Part shown: positions 1-7,263 of the stretch, one piece after another
Numbering within the stretch: position 1 is the stretch's first letter
Layout: the number at the start of each line of letters is the position of its first letter
Assembly: GCA_964634615.1 (NCBI GenBank)
Contig: CAZWLQ010000017.1
Location: 1-16,262 of the forward strand
Direction of reading: 5' to 3'
From: EsbW-18 sp964634615
GTDB taxonomy: Bacteria; Patescibacteriota; Minisyncoccia; Phycocordibacterales; EsbW-18
DNA length: 16,262 nucleotides
The notes under the pieces: generated by a model
The model's input: only the letters and a program-made list of their open reading frames with translations
Told to the model about the DNA's origin: nothing
Database searches by the model: none
Program-made: the position numbers and the translations under genes

Positions 1-50
1 ATGTTCTTGAGGAAGACTTCAAAACCTCCCAGTACGGGAAGATAGTGTAA
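1..50 (+). CDS. 3' end of an upstream gene, product unknown
   Basis: In the frame starting at base 3 the sequence reads as 15 residues, ending Tyr-Gly-Lys-Ile-Val, then TAA at 48-50. The start lies outside the window. The stop is 18 nt before the ATG at 69, so it may be co-transcribed with the DegT-like gene that follows. Too little is visible to assign a family, and a chance open frame of this length cannot be excluded. Confidence 0.4.
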   Translation, partial: VLEEDFKTSQYGKIV

Positions 51-68
51 AACCGGCATTACGATTCT

Positions 69-1094
69 ATGATCACGTTTCATCCTACAATTTCTTTTAG
101 GAGATACATCAGGAACTTTTTTGTTGCTTCGCCTGACCCCGAACCCCGCCTTTTGGCCTTGTTTCCAGGCCATGATATCACATTGACCGACTCAGGCCGA
201 TCGGCACTCGCGCTCATCATCGAGACGCTCGGACTCGAGCACAAGCGCATGGCAGTGCCCGCATATCTCTGCGACAACCTCTTGCCGGTACTTGAGCACT
301 ACCACATCACGCCCGTCTTTCTTGATATCGACCCGCTCACCTATCAACCGATCGAAAGCGCGTACGAAACCTCGTGCGATGCTGCGCTCATCGTTGCAAC
401 ATACGGAAAACTTCCGAACGCATCAATCATTGAATCGCTCCGCAATCGCGGAACGGTCGTCATCGAAGACTGGGCGCATGTAGCACTTCCCACAGCACCA
501 ATCGATCGCATCGATGGTGACGCGCGCTACTACAGTCTCTCAAAAACGCTTCCTGTTCCCGATGGTGGGCTTGCGATAATTCCTAAAGGTCACGTTTCTG
601 CAAGTACACTTGGACATCCAACGCTCACCATCACTGCAATCAAAGATGTGAAGAAGCTCTTTTGGTTCAACACTGCAGTCATTACATATCTCCGGCTTCT
701 TTTCTCACGAAATAAAAAAGGTTCTCACGCGCCTGCATGGAACGGTCTCGCACACATGCGACGTTGGTCACGACGATATCTTGGTCACGCGCTCAATCAA
801 TCATCACAGAACGGCGGATACTGTTACCCGATCCGTGTGAGCGATCCGCACACCGCACAGTGGCGATTATTCAAAAACGGCATCATCGCCGAGCGCCTTT
901 GGAATCACCCCATCATCGACGTGGCCTCCGAAGCTTCAGCGAAGGAGGGTGCTGCACACATTAAACGAGATAAGTTCCCAAATACAAACGAAGCTGCACA
1001 GCATACAATCTGTGTACCGATGTGGCATATACAAACTGAAACCGAACGCGATACATACATTTGTGAGGTGTCACAGATAGTTGCTGCCAGCTAA
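69..1094 (+). CDS. DegT/DnrJ/EryC1/StrS-like PLP-dependent enzyme
   Basis: 341 aa, fold-type I PLP enzyme related to the DegT/EryC1 sugar aminotransferases, which normally aminate nucleotide-linked keto-sugars for surface glycans. Visible landmarks are an N-terminal substrate region with SGRSAL (residues 42-47), the EDWAH motif (133-137) whose Asp134 should bind the PLP pyridine nitrogen, and SLSKTLPVPDGG (156-167) whose Lys159 should form the Schiff base. Because that lysine is kept, this is probably an aminotransferase rather than a PMP-dependent dehydratase. The family is usually 360-400 aa, so this is a slightly short, divergent member. No Shine-Dalgarno precedes ATG 69, and the upstream stop is only 18 nt away, so coupling is likely. 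It converges with the minus-strand gene at 1215-1865. Substrate is unknown. Confidence 0.8.
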   Translation: MITFHPTISFRRYIRNFFVASPDPEPRLLALFPGHDITLTDSGRSALALIIETLGLEHKRMAVPAYLCDNLLPVLEHYHITPVFLDIDPLTYQPIESAYETSCDAALIVATYGKLPNASIIESLRNRGTVVIEDWAHVALPTAPIDRIDGDARYYSLSKTLPVPDGGLAIIPKGHVSASTLGHPTLTITAIKDVKKLFWFNTAVITYLRLLFSRNKKGSHAPAWNGLAHMRRWSRRYLGHALNQSSQNGGYCYPIRVSDPHTAQWRLFKNGIIAERLWNHPIIDVASEASAKEGAAHIKRDKFPNTNEAAQHTICVPMWHIQTETERDTYICEVSQIVAAS

Positions 1095-1109
1095 ATTTGT
1101 GTTGTATTT

Positions 1110-1128
1110 GCTGAGGCAACACCTCAGC
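1110..1128. other. Perfect 7-bp hairpin downstream of the DegT-like gene
   Basis: GCTGAGG (1110-1116) and CCTCAGC (1122-1128) flank a 5-nt loop, starting 15 nt after the DegT-like stop. Neither strand has a convincing T-run after it, so it may help end or protect the plus-strand transcript but is not a classical intrinsic terminator. Confidence 0.4.
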
Positions 1129-1136
1129 GGGCCATA

Positions 1137-1167
1137 AATTAAAAACGCCCCGACCGAAGTCGAGGCG
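1137..1167 (-). terminator. Intrinsic terminator of the 1215-1865 gene
   Basis: On the minus strand a 9-bp stem (1159-1167 with 1146-1154, one G-U pair) closes a TTCG tetraloop and runs straight into TTTTTAATTT (1145-1136). It lies 48 nt after the stop of the minus-strand gene and reads in the same direction. UUCG-capped G+C stems followed by U-tracts are textbook Rho-independent terminators. Confidence 0.88.
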
Positions 1168-1214
1168 CCCGCTGAATTGCGGAGATGTTTAGGCGAGAGT
1201 GCCCGTGGAGAAAA

Positions 1215-1865
1215 CTACGTGGTGCGAGGAGCGAGGAACACGAAGCCGAAGCCGTGAAACCACTGTTCCTGCGGGTAGCCGATGTAGGCGTTCAGCCGCC
1301 GACCGCCGTCGTACCGGCTGACACCGAGCAGGTCGAGGCCGCCAGCCACGTCAGCGACGGGCTCGTGCATGACGATGAGGGCGTAGGATCCCATCTCCTC
1401 GATCTCCTTGTCGGTGATCGATTCGCGGAGCAAGGGCGCGACCTCGATGGGCGGGGTCAGGTAGCCGCGGCGCTTTGCCTCGGCACGGACATTTTCGTTC
1501 GTCCGATCAGCGTCGGTCGTGAACTCCTCGCCCTTGATGACGACGAGATCGTAGACCGTGCCAGTCGTGGTGGTGAACGCCGCGTTACGCAGGAGCTTCT
1601 TCGCGTGGTCGCCCACACGGAAGCCCTTGCCATCGAGGCGGGTGATCCACTCTTCGCCAGTCTTGCCGACCGACGTGAGGGACTGCCAGAGTGCCTTGGC
1701 CACTTTGATGATCATCCGTCCGCAGTTCTTCACGAACTTCGTGATCTCGCCGCCGTTGCCATCGATGACGGCCTGCGCTTCGTTGGCGTCGAGCTGGCTC
1801 CAGTCGATGTTCGATATGAGAGCCGCGCCGAGCGCTACTGCTTGTTCACGACTGACCTTGCCCAT
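1215..1865 (-). CDS. Hypothetical protein of cassette A (216 aa)
   Basis: I do not recognise a characterised family. The protein is soluble-looking, with no signal peptide or membrane helix. The first 60 residues are helical in character (SREQAVALGAALISNIDW at 5-22, then a helix ending in FVKNCGRMIIKVAK). The remainder is mixed alpha/beta, with a charged middle (ESITDKEIEEMG) and a glycine/aromatic C-terminus. The start is firm: AAGGAG at 1873-1878 sits 7 nt before ATG. The gene has its own consensus promoter (2010-2038), a structured leader of about 137 nt and its own terminator (1137-1167). Base composition is distinctly higher in G+C than the neighbours (41 of 60 bases at 1261-1320), which suggests a transferred or separately evolving unit. 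Confidence 0.8.
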   Translation of the reverse strand: MGKVSREQAVALGAALISNIDWSQLDANEAQAVIDGNGGEITKFVKNCGRMIIKVAKALWQSLTSVGKTGEEWITRLDGKGFRVGDHAKKLLRNAAFTTTTGTVYDLVVIKGEEFTTDADRTNENVRAEAKRRGYLTPPIEVAPLLRESITDKEIEEMGSYALIVMHEPVADVAGGLDLLGVSRYDGGRRLNAYIGYPQEQWFHGFGFVFLAPRTT

Positions 1866-1926
1866 GAAACTTCTCCTTACTGTGGGGCTTCCGTTCCTGA
1901 CGCGAAATGCGCAGGTGGCTGACCTT

Positions 1927-1976
1927 TCACCACAGCTTAGAAAGCCCTAATTTCAAGGCACTTTAAGCTGTGGTGA
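1927..1976 (-). repeat. 13-bp perfect inverted repeat in the cassette A leader
   Basis: TCACCACAGCTTA (1927-1939) is the exact reverse complement of 1964-1976, with a 24-nt spacer. In the spacer, AAGCC and GGC plus CTT can extend the stem imperfectly. It lies between the predicted start of transcription (about 2003) and the Shine-Dalgarno site (1873-1878), so the mRNA would carry a long stem-loop. There is no T-run after it in either direction, which argues against an intrinsic terminator. Confidence 0.7.
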
Positions 1977-1985
1977 CCACGCGTA

Positions 1986-2009
1986 GTTCTCAACGTACTG
2001 TCTGAGAAC
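1986..2009 (-). promoter_or_regulatory. Operator-like inverted repeat over the cassette A start of transcription
   Basis: GTTCTCA (1986-1992) and TGAGAAC (2003-2009) are perfect 7-bp inverted half-sites 10 nt apart. On the minus strand the first half-site abuts the TATAAT box and covers the predicted +1. That position suits a repressor operator. Alternatively it forms a 5'-terminal mRNA hairpin. The binding protein is unknown. Confidence 0.5.
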
Positions 2010-2038
2010 ATTATACGTTCCAAAATAAGAAACGTCAA
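2010..2038 (-). promoter_or_regulatory. Consensus sigma70-type promoter of cassette A
   Basis: On the minus strand TTGACG (2038-2033), a 17-nt spacer and TATAAT (2015-2010). Transcription should start near 2003. The -35 box begins only 7 nt after the stop of the upstream minus-strand gene (2046). It is one of the strongest promoter matches in the window. Confidence 0.85.
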
Positions 2039-2045
2039 TATTTCT

Positions 2046-3011
2046 CTAAAACACTCTCTTCCCAATGAGTTTCGTGGCTTTGGCAAGAAGTGAGAGAGGA
2101 ATGCACCTCCAAAGTGCACGCAGACTGGAGCGTTGTGCACGTTTTCGAGTTGCTGCAGCTGCAATTGTATAGAGAGGATGTGGAATTCCGCGCCATCCTT
2201 CTTTAAAGACTTTGAGTGCAGAAGCATTATTTGCGCCACCGAGAAATGCGTACTCCTTTCCCTGTTCTTTGTAGTGATTCAGGGCATAAAAAAGAAGATG
2301 GTGTGCAGCACGGTATTTTTTTCCTACACCATCAAGTGCGCTGATGAAATAATGAACGTGTTTTCCTGATGAGCAGAACACCGACGCTCCTCGGAGGGTG
2401 CCATCAACAACAAGGACAAAGACGTCTTCTTGAGAGAATCGTTTGAAGGCCTCGAATGGAAGTGCTAATGCGCGCGCGTTTCGCATCGTAGACAGATAGA
2501 GTTGGTACACCGCCTCAAGATCGCTTGGAACCATTGATCGAATCAATGCACCTGCCGGAAGTTTCTCTTCAACGATATGTCGGAGCGTCTTGCGAAGAGC
2601 TGCGATATTGAAATCGGCAAGTGCAACCTGAAAATCGGTGATGTCCGTTTCGATTCCTTCGGATTGTGTGACCGGACAAAAATATTCATGAACGCGAAGG
2701 GTGATGGCATTACCAAAACATGCCAGCACGTCACCCTTGAAGTCAGCGAGCGGAAGCTGTGTTCCCCGAAGCGATACAACATCTCCACCATCAGAAAAAA
2801 GCGTTGTGGTGAGTCGTCCGTTTATTTCCGCAAATCGAACCGCGTAGTCATTTCTGTAGAGAAAATAGCGAAATCGTAGGTACGGAAACGCTTCCGTAAG
2901 TGCTCCTTCCCACGCACGCGTGAGAAAGGGCGAGCGATTCTCGACGAGAGCGCTCCACTCACCTACATCAGTGATTTCTCTAAAATTATTCTCCATGGTT
3001 TGTTTGTGCAT
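2046..3011 (-). CDS. FemAB/GNAT-fold acyltransferase-like protein
   Basis: About 320 aa, resembling the tandem-GNAT FemAB / Acetyltransf_6 proteins, some of which add amino acids to peptidoglycan or lipid-linked precursors using aminoacyl-tRNA. Supporting features are the N-terminal NRSPFLTRAWEGAL stretch, a C-terminal GNAT half with VLVVDGTLRGASVF, and the helix pattern HHLLFYALNHYKEQGKEYAFLGG, close to the family's 'w..i..a...G...fDlG'. The start is uncertain: ATG 3023 gives the longest frame, ATG 3011 has GGAG four bases upstream, and ATG 2996 overlaps the deacetylase stop by 11 nt. All overlap the preceding gene (ends 2986), so translation is coupled. Neighbouring deacetylase and surface-protein genes suggest cell-wall or glycan modification. 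The exact substrate is not deducible. Confidence 0.75.
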   Translation of the reverse strand: MHKQTMENNFREITDVGEWSALVENRSPFLTRAWEGALTEAFPYLRFRYFLYRNDYAVRFAEINGRLTTTLFSDGGDVVSLRGTQLPLADFKGDVLACFGNAITLRVHEYFCPVTQSEGIETDITDFQVALADFNIAALRKTLRHIVEEKLPAGALIRSMVPSDLEAVYQLYLSTMRNARALALPFEAFKRFSQEDVFVLVVDGTLRGASVFCSSGKHVHYFISALDGVGKKYRAAHHLLFYALNHYKEQGKEYAFLGGANNASALKVFKEGWRGIPHPLYTIAAAATRKRAQRSSLRALWRCIPLSLLAKATKLIGKRVF

Positions 3012-3852
3012 ATCGCTCCGCACACGCGCCCATCGTCATCACTTCAATCGCTCCTTCGTCACGTGCACGTGCAAGGTGCTTCAGCATATTTTCAAAAATA
3101 TCAAATTGTGTGTCGGTATCGTATGAGAAGTTTGATGGATGAAACCAGAGGTGAAATATCTTTTTCTGCTTCGCTGCAGCACGAATCCCCCATACAAACT
3201 TTCGTACCGCTTGGGCTGGTAGAAGAATCTTCTGAATACCCTTCCTCGATACCAGAAGCAAACTGTCAGGAATATTGATGAGGCCGCTTGGATGCCGTTC
3301 GGGCATCACGGTCTTTGCGGTTGGAAGCCAGTAATCAATACCACGACCAAGCGCCCACAAACGGTAGGGTAAAAAGTAGTACCAGAGGCGGCTTCGTCCA
3401 CGGAACGATGTGATGCCGTGATTTTTTAGAATGGCGTGATGCGCTTCCCTGTTTCGCGGAAATATAAACGAGTTGAACGGGAGACCATGTTTCTCATGCA
3501 AAAGTTTTGCACTCCCAATATCAACGGTTGCTCCCGAATCATCGACTGTGTCGTAGAGGATATGCGCGTACGAGTGACTGCCGATTTCGTGACCGGCAGA
3601 AGATTTCTGAATTCGCTTGATGAAGCCATTGGTATCACTCCACGCACTATCGGTATCCACTCGCTCTTCAAGCAGTTTAGCAACGACTGCCCATGTTGCA
3701 GGAATGCTGTATTTTTCAAAAAGTGTAATCAGGCGCTCCGTGATGGACGCCTCATTTCGTATGCGTGTTAGATTTTCCGGCGTATTTCTTTTGTCCGAGA
3801 CGCCCCACGCGTGCTCGTAATCAATACTGATGATGCAAACGCCCTTTTCCAT
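2986..3852 (-). CDS. Polysaccharide deacetylase (NodB/CE4-like) family protein
   Basis: 288 aa. The family removes N- or O-acetyl groups from cell-wall or exopolysaccharides with a divalent metal. An N-terminal strand SIDYEHAWG carries Asp11. HEIGSHSYAH gives the His93-x3-His97 metal pair. IPATWAVV (50-57) is the strand commonly seen as 'ipaTfFv', and FPRN follows later. The first motif is the D-x-E form seen in the PuuE/WalW-like branch rather than TFDDG. No signal peptide, so it is probably cytoplasmic or acts on lipid-linked precursors. It starts 21 nt after the 52-aa membrane-protein gene and overlaps the FemAB-like gene downstream, placing it inside an operon. No clear Shine-Dalgarno. 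Confidence 0.8.
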   Translation of the reverse strand: MEKGVCIISIDYEHAWGVSDKRNTPENLTRIRNEASITERLITLFEKYSIPATWAVVAKLLEERVDTDSAWSDTNGFIKRIQKSSAGHEIGSHSYAHILYDTVDDSGATVDIGSAKLLHEKHGLPFNSFIFPRNREAHHAILKNHGITSFRGRSRLWYYFLPYRLWALGRGIDYWLPTAKTVMPERHPSGLINIPDSLLLVSRKGIQKILLPAQAVRKFVWGIRAAAKQKKIFHLWFHPSNFSYDTDTQFDIFENMLKHLARARDEGAIEVMTMGACAERYAQTNHGE

Positions 3853-3873
3853 GAGCGCAATACTACCACAACT

Positions 3874-4032
3874 TCACTTGTATTCGCGCGGTGTTACCTC
3901 AATGATGGTATACGATGCTGCATCGGAAACGTTCGGATCACCTAACGCATCACGCCGAAGATAACGCAAAAGAAATATAATTTCGACACCAAGAAGCGCA
4001 CAGAGAAGTGTTTCGAGAATGTAGAGGAGCAT
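3874..4032 (-). CDS. Small single-helix membrane protein (52 aa)
   Basis: ATG at 4032-4030 to TGA at 3876-3874. Residues 1-24 are strongly hydrophobic (MLLYILETLLCALLGVEIIF, then LLRY), followed by LRRD and a polar 25-residue tail, so the tail should face the cytoplasm under the positive-inside rule. It fills the gap exactly: 8 nt after the surface-protein stop (4041) and 21 nt before the deacetylase start (3852), all on the same strand, which supports a real operon member. No family recognised. It could anchor or regulate the neighbouring envelope enzymes. Confidence 0.6.
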   Translation of the reverse strand: MLLYILETLLCALLGVEIIFLLRYLRRDALGDPNVSDAASYTIIEVTPREYK

Positions 4033-4040
4033 AGAAGAAA

Positions 4041-5186
4041 TTACTCTATTTCTTCGGAGCCGATGGACTGCACTTCTTCAGTCTCAACTCGAGCACCTGA
4101 AGGGTATTCCAAAACAACCGTGTCTTCGTCGTCAAAAACAACGCCTGTTATTTTTGACGAGAATTTGACCGAACCACCGGCGGTAATCACTGTTGCGTCA
4201 GGCATCACAAACAGTGCATCTTTGAGTGCGGATCGAAGACGAAGCGCCGCTAACCTCCACCCTGACAAATCGATGTCTTCATTGGTGCCATTTTTGATCT
4301 CGACATATCCGCGCTCTCCAGACTTTCTTGAAACGATATTCACCTGCGCAGGAAGAATTGTCACAAGCACTTTATCTTTTGAGCGCTGACTATCACCTGA
4401 CACTCGAAGAACCGCGGTGTACGTGCCGGGCTCTTCATACACATGCGCCACCTCCTTGCCCTTTCCCTTTCCGCCGTCGCCAAACGACCACTCATAGTGC
4501 GCGGCACTCAATCGAACGTTTTTGTCTGAAACGGCATATCCCTCAAATTGAAGTGCGGCGCGGGCGATGCCGATTGCGTCCTCTCCCCCGTACGCAAACA
4601 CTACTTGTTTATATCCACCCGTTACAACTTTTTTCTTTAACGTTGCCTGTGTGGTGCTCGTGCCGGCAACCTCTCCTGGCGTTTCACTGGCAATTGTGGT
4701 GTTGGTCGTTTTCGGCGTTGGGACACCTGTAATCCAGCCACCATCTCCCTGCCGTTGCGGCGTGTCTTTTGTCGTATTGTTACCACCAAGCCCTTCCCAA
4801 TTCGCTCCACTGGTAAGCACGCTGACTACGACGCCCTCGCCATCGAGCACTCGGAGTGTCTCGCCGACATTTCCTAAATCTCCGCTGTAGATTTTATCGG
4901 CGGCAACACCAGGAACGCTTTGGTCGTCGGTACGTTCGAGAAGGTAATATCCACCGGCAGGAATATTTCCTGAAAGGGAGATTGACGGCGCGCCATCGTC
5001 CGCAACAAGTTTCCATCCGGTGAGCGACACCGTGTCGGGACCATCATTCATGAGCTCTATCCATTCATCGGTTGCAGAGAGTGCCGTGCCCATCCATGCG
5101 ATCTCGTTAATAAAGACGGATGCGTTCGCAAATAGAGGAATAGCGAAGAGGAGCGCAACCGCGGAAGAAAAAATAACTGTACGCAT
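4041..5186 (-). CDS. Secreted lamin-tail and PKD domain surface protein
   Basis: 381 aa. A signal peptide (about 1-22, ending FANA) is followed by a lamin-tail domain (24-150) with NEIAWMG, EWIEL and 'L.GW.L'. A Thr/Ser/Pro linker (155-190), a PKD domain (about 215-278, WSFGDGG and PGTYTAVLRV) and a second lamin-tail domain (about 283-365) follow. These Ig-like beta folds act as extracellular adhesion or scaffold modules, and no catalytic residues are evident. No C-terminal anchor is seen, so it may be released or bound non-covalently. It starts 41 nt after the TraD-like stop. An extended -10 sequence sits 6 nt upstream of the ATG, suggesting its own leaderless transcript that continues into the small membrane protein, deacetylase and FemAB-like genes. 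Confidence 0.85.
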   Translation of the reverse strand: MRTVIFSSAVALLFAIPLFANASVFINEIAWMGTALSATDEWIELMNDGPDTVSLTGWKLVADDGAPSISLSGNIPAGGYYLLERTDDQSVPGVAADKIYSGDLGNVGETLRVLDGEGVVVSVLTSGANWEGLGGNNTTKDTPQRQGDGGWITGVPTPKTTNTTIASETPGEVAGTSTTQATLKKKVVTGGYKQVVFAYGGEDAIGIARAALQFEGYAVSDKNVRLSAAHYEWSFGDGGKGKGKEVAHVYEEPGTYTAVLRVSGDSQRSKDKVLVTILPAQVNIVSRKSGERGYVEIKNGTNEDIDLSGWRLAALRLRSALKDALFVMPDATVITAGGSVKFSSKITGVVFDDEDTVVLEYPSGARVETEEVQSIGSEEIE

Positions 5187-5192
5187 ACGCGC

Positions 5193-5201
5193 ACAGTAGC
5201 A
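5193..5201 (-). promoter_or_regulatory. Extended -10 promoter giving a leaderless surface-protein mRNA
   Basis: On the minus strand TG-C-TACTGT (5201-5193), with six bases before ATG 5186. The expected +1 falls on or next to the start codon. No convincing -35, as is common for extended -10 promoters. Confidence 0.5.
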
Positions 5202-5227
5202 GACACACCATAAAGACCGGATAAAAA

Positions 5228-7219
5228 CTATTCCGCGTTTTTCGGCGTCCTGTCCGCGTCTGTCCGCGACTCTTTTTCAAAAAGCTTCTGGAGAACTTCC
5301 TTCGGCACTTCAGGAATCTTTGGTTCGGGTTGTGGTGTATGAGATGCGGGTTGCGGGTTGCGAGGCGTGGGATGCGGGTTGCGAGTTGCGGGATGCGGGT
5401 CGCGAGGTGCAGGATTCGAGTTATTGGGTGTTGGTTGTTGTTTGTTGGTTGTTGGTTGTGGAGCTGCTGGCTTCTGCACCACGTGGGTTTTTGGTCGGTT
5501 GTCTTCTCGTGGCACTACTCTTTCCTGTGTCGGCGGATGCGTCGCTTCGCGTTTCGGTGCAACATCTTTCAAATCATCAGAAATCTGTTCACTTTTTTGC
5601 AATACCGCTGCGAGCGCGTCACGAAGGTCGGTCAATCGCTCCTCCGTCGGACCCTTGCTCTTCTTTTTATTTTCGTTGGCTTTCAAGCGCTCAAGTGAAA
5701 CAACCCGACGAAGCTCTGCTTCACGATCCGGTGCTGAACGCTCTGGCTTTCTCGCCTCGCGCGGGGCGTCGAAGCGCTGTTCGGGCGGACGAGGGGCACT
5801 TCGTCCTTGCGTGCGTCCTTGATCACGGTTTCCCCCATCACGCGATGGACGCGCGTCGCTTCGTTCGCTTTTTTCTCGCGGACGTTCTTTTGGAGGAGCA
5901 TCATCTCCCTCTTTCTTGTTTTCAAATGATTTTTTATACCAACCAATGATTTGCTCTTCAACCTGCTCGCGTGGTCGTGAGAATTGTTCTTGAGAGCGAC
6001 CGATTGAAACGTCACGATACGAAATGTGCGGGCGCTCGATTGGGACCATCGTGTGCGCAGAAAATGGCGACGATGCCATGCCGTCAATCATCAATTTTAA
6101 ATAAATTTGCGCAAAGCCAAGATTCACCAAATCCTCTGCGGTGAATGCAGGGGCGTATTCCTTCTCGAGGTATTCCGCGTCGGTTGCGCCCACACGGAAG
6201 GTCATCATGGTGCCGACGTTGCCGAAGACCGCCGCGCGCACCTCTTCGGACATCTGCTCGATGTATTGGTGCGCAATCGTTAAGTTCAGTTTGTATTTTC
6301 GCGCTTCAGAGAGAATGTTCGCAAATGATTCGTTCGCGAACGACTGGAATTCGTCCACGTAGAGGTAAAAGTTTGGAAGTTTTGCGAGATCCTCTTCTCG
6401 ACGGTCCGCGCGAGACATCGCCGCAAGATAAATTTTCGTAATCAACATCGAACCCAGGAGATTCGCGGAGTCTTCACCGATTTGTCCTTTCGAGAGGTTG
6501 ATGATGATAATTTTTCGCTCATCCATCATCTGTCTGATGTTGAAGGTGGATTTTGGCTGACCGATGATGTTGCGAATGACAGGGTTTGCGGTGAATTGTC
6601 CAACCTTGTTTTGGATTGCGGGTGTTGCTTCGGCAGCGAATCGTTCGGTGTAATTCGCGAACTCATCTTCCCAAAACGCGCGTACTCCCGGGTCGGTCAC
6701 GTGCGACACGACCGCGAGACGGAATGCTTTGTCCGCGAGCATGCGATTGATTCCAAGAAGCGTTGACCCTGGGAACTCAAGGAGAGCGAGAATCGTGTTA
6801 TTCAAAATGTACTCCATACGACCGCTCCACGCATCAACCCAAATCTTCTTGAACGCGGACATCAAGCCCGCTGCTACCAAGTGTCTTGTGTCGGGACCGA
6901 TATCTTCCATCACGTTAAAGCACACTGGGTTTGCGAGGTCGAACGGGGCGAAATAGAGAACGTCGTTCACGCGATGCTCCGGAATGTAATCGAGGAGAAG
7001 GTCAGCAGTTTTTCCGTGTGGATCGAGGAACGCGAACCCTTCCCCGTTTTGGATATCTTGCACCGCCATGTTCTCGAGAAGCGTTGACTTACCGGTGCCG
7101 GTCTTTCCGATGACATAGACGTGGCGTGTGCGGTCTTGTGCTTTGATGCCAAACTTGACCCGCTTGTTGCGGAAGTCTGTCTCGCCGATATAGGTGATTC
7201 GATGTGGATCGTAGTTCAT
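5228..7219 (-). CDS. TraD/VirD4-like AAA ATPase with a long disordered proline-rich tail
   Basis: 663 aa from ATG 7219, resembling type IV coupling/HerA-like DNA-pumping ATPases (TraD/TrwB/DUF87 group). Walker A is GKTGTGKST (38-46), LDPHGK lies at 65-70, Walker B is FYLYVDEF (284-290), and a conserved SEARKYKLN...AHQY stretch follows. The ATPase part ends near residue 420. No membrane helix precedes Walker A, unlike classical VirD4, so it is probably cytosolic. The last roughly 240 residues are Arg/Glu/Pro/Gln-rich and likely disordered, ending in a 7-residue periodic segment encoded by a 7-nt DNA repeat. A longer frame opens at 7294, but that start lies within the cassette B terminator and adds no conserved residues. 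No other type IV secretion genes are visible nearby. Confidence 0.85.
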   Translation of the reverse strand: MNYDPHRITYIGETDFRNKRVKFGIKAQDRTRHVYVIGKTGTGKSTLLENMAVQDIQNGEGFAFLDPHGKTADLLLDYIPEHRVNDVLYFAPFDLANPVCFNVMEDIGPDTRHLVAAGLMSAFKKIWVDAWSGRMEYILNNTILALLEFPGSTLLGINRMLADKAFRLAVVSHVTDPGVRAFWEDEFANYTERFAAEATPAIQNKVGQFTANPVIRNIIGQPKSTFNIRQMMDERKIIIINLSKGQIGEDSANLLGSMLITKIYLAAMSRADRREEDLAKLPNFYLYVDEFQSFANESFANILSEARKYKLNLTIAHQYIEQMSEEVRAAVFGNVGTMMTFRVGATDAEYLEKEYAPAFTAEDLVNLGFAQIYLKLMIDGMASSPFSAHTMVPIERPHISYRDVSIGRSQEQFSRPREQVEEQIIGWYKKSFENKKEGDDAPPKERPREKSERSDARPSRDGGNRDQGRTQGRSAPRPPEQRFDAPREARKPERSAPDREAELRRVVSLERLKANENKKKSKGPTEERLTDLRDALAAVLQKSEQISDDLKDVAPKREATHPPTQERVVPREDNRPKTHVVQKPAAPQPTTNKQQPTPNNSNPAPRDPHPATRNPHPTPRNPQPASHTPQPEPKIPEVPKEVLQKLFEKESRTDADRTPKNAE
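5231..5270. repeat. Degenerate 10-nt repeat at the end of the TraD-like gene
   Basis: Four consecutive 10-mers share a 'tccgcgt' core. The last two, TGTCCGCGTC and TGTCCGCGAC (5251-5270), differ in one base. They encode the final residues around RTDADRTPKN. The array is separate from the 7-nt array just upstream in coding order. Confidence 0.5.
5324..5463. repeat. 7-nt tandem repeat array (20 units) inside the TraD-like gene
   Basis: Read on the plus strand the array is 20 back-to-back heptamers with consensus TGCGGGT/TGCGAGT, grading into TGTTGGT between 5429 and 5456. Because 7 is prime to 3, the protein repeats every 21 nt, giving a 7-residue motif of the type R-x-P-H/Q-P-x-x in the tail. 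Exact neighbouring copies (5345-5351 and 5352-5358; 5443-5449 and 5450-5456) imply replication slippage. Gain or loss of one unit would shift the frame of the C-terminus. Confidence 0.9.
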
Positions 7220-7250
7220 CCGAGTAAAGAGCGTCGTGGTGTCAGTATTC

Positions 7251-7256
7251 AGTATA
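7251..7256 (-). promoter_or_regulatory. Possible -10 box for the TraD-like gene
   Basis: TATACT on the minus strand, 31 nt upstream of ATG 7219 and just after the cassette B terminator. The -35 region falls in the T-rich tract and is not convincing. It would give a leader of about 25 nt without a clear Shine-Dalgarno. Confidence 0.35.
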
Positions 7257-7263
7257 CGATATG

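Noticed and set aside
1185..1922. Long plus-strand open frame (245 aa) opposite the cassette A gene
   Set aside because: It is a shadow of the minus-strand gene, which has a promoter, Shine-Dalgarno and terminator. The frame lacks a ribosome site and runs through the leader hairpin region.
5324..5463. CRISPR-like array
   Set aside because: The units are only 7 nt, contiguous and without spacers, and they lie inside a coding sequence.
5228..7219. Evidence of a conjugative element or complete type IV secretion system
   Set aside because: Only one TraD/VirD4-like ATPase is present, with no relaxase, VirB4, pilin or oriT-like structure in the window.
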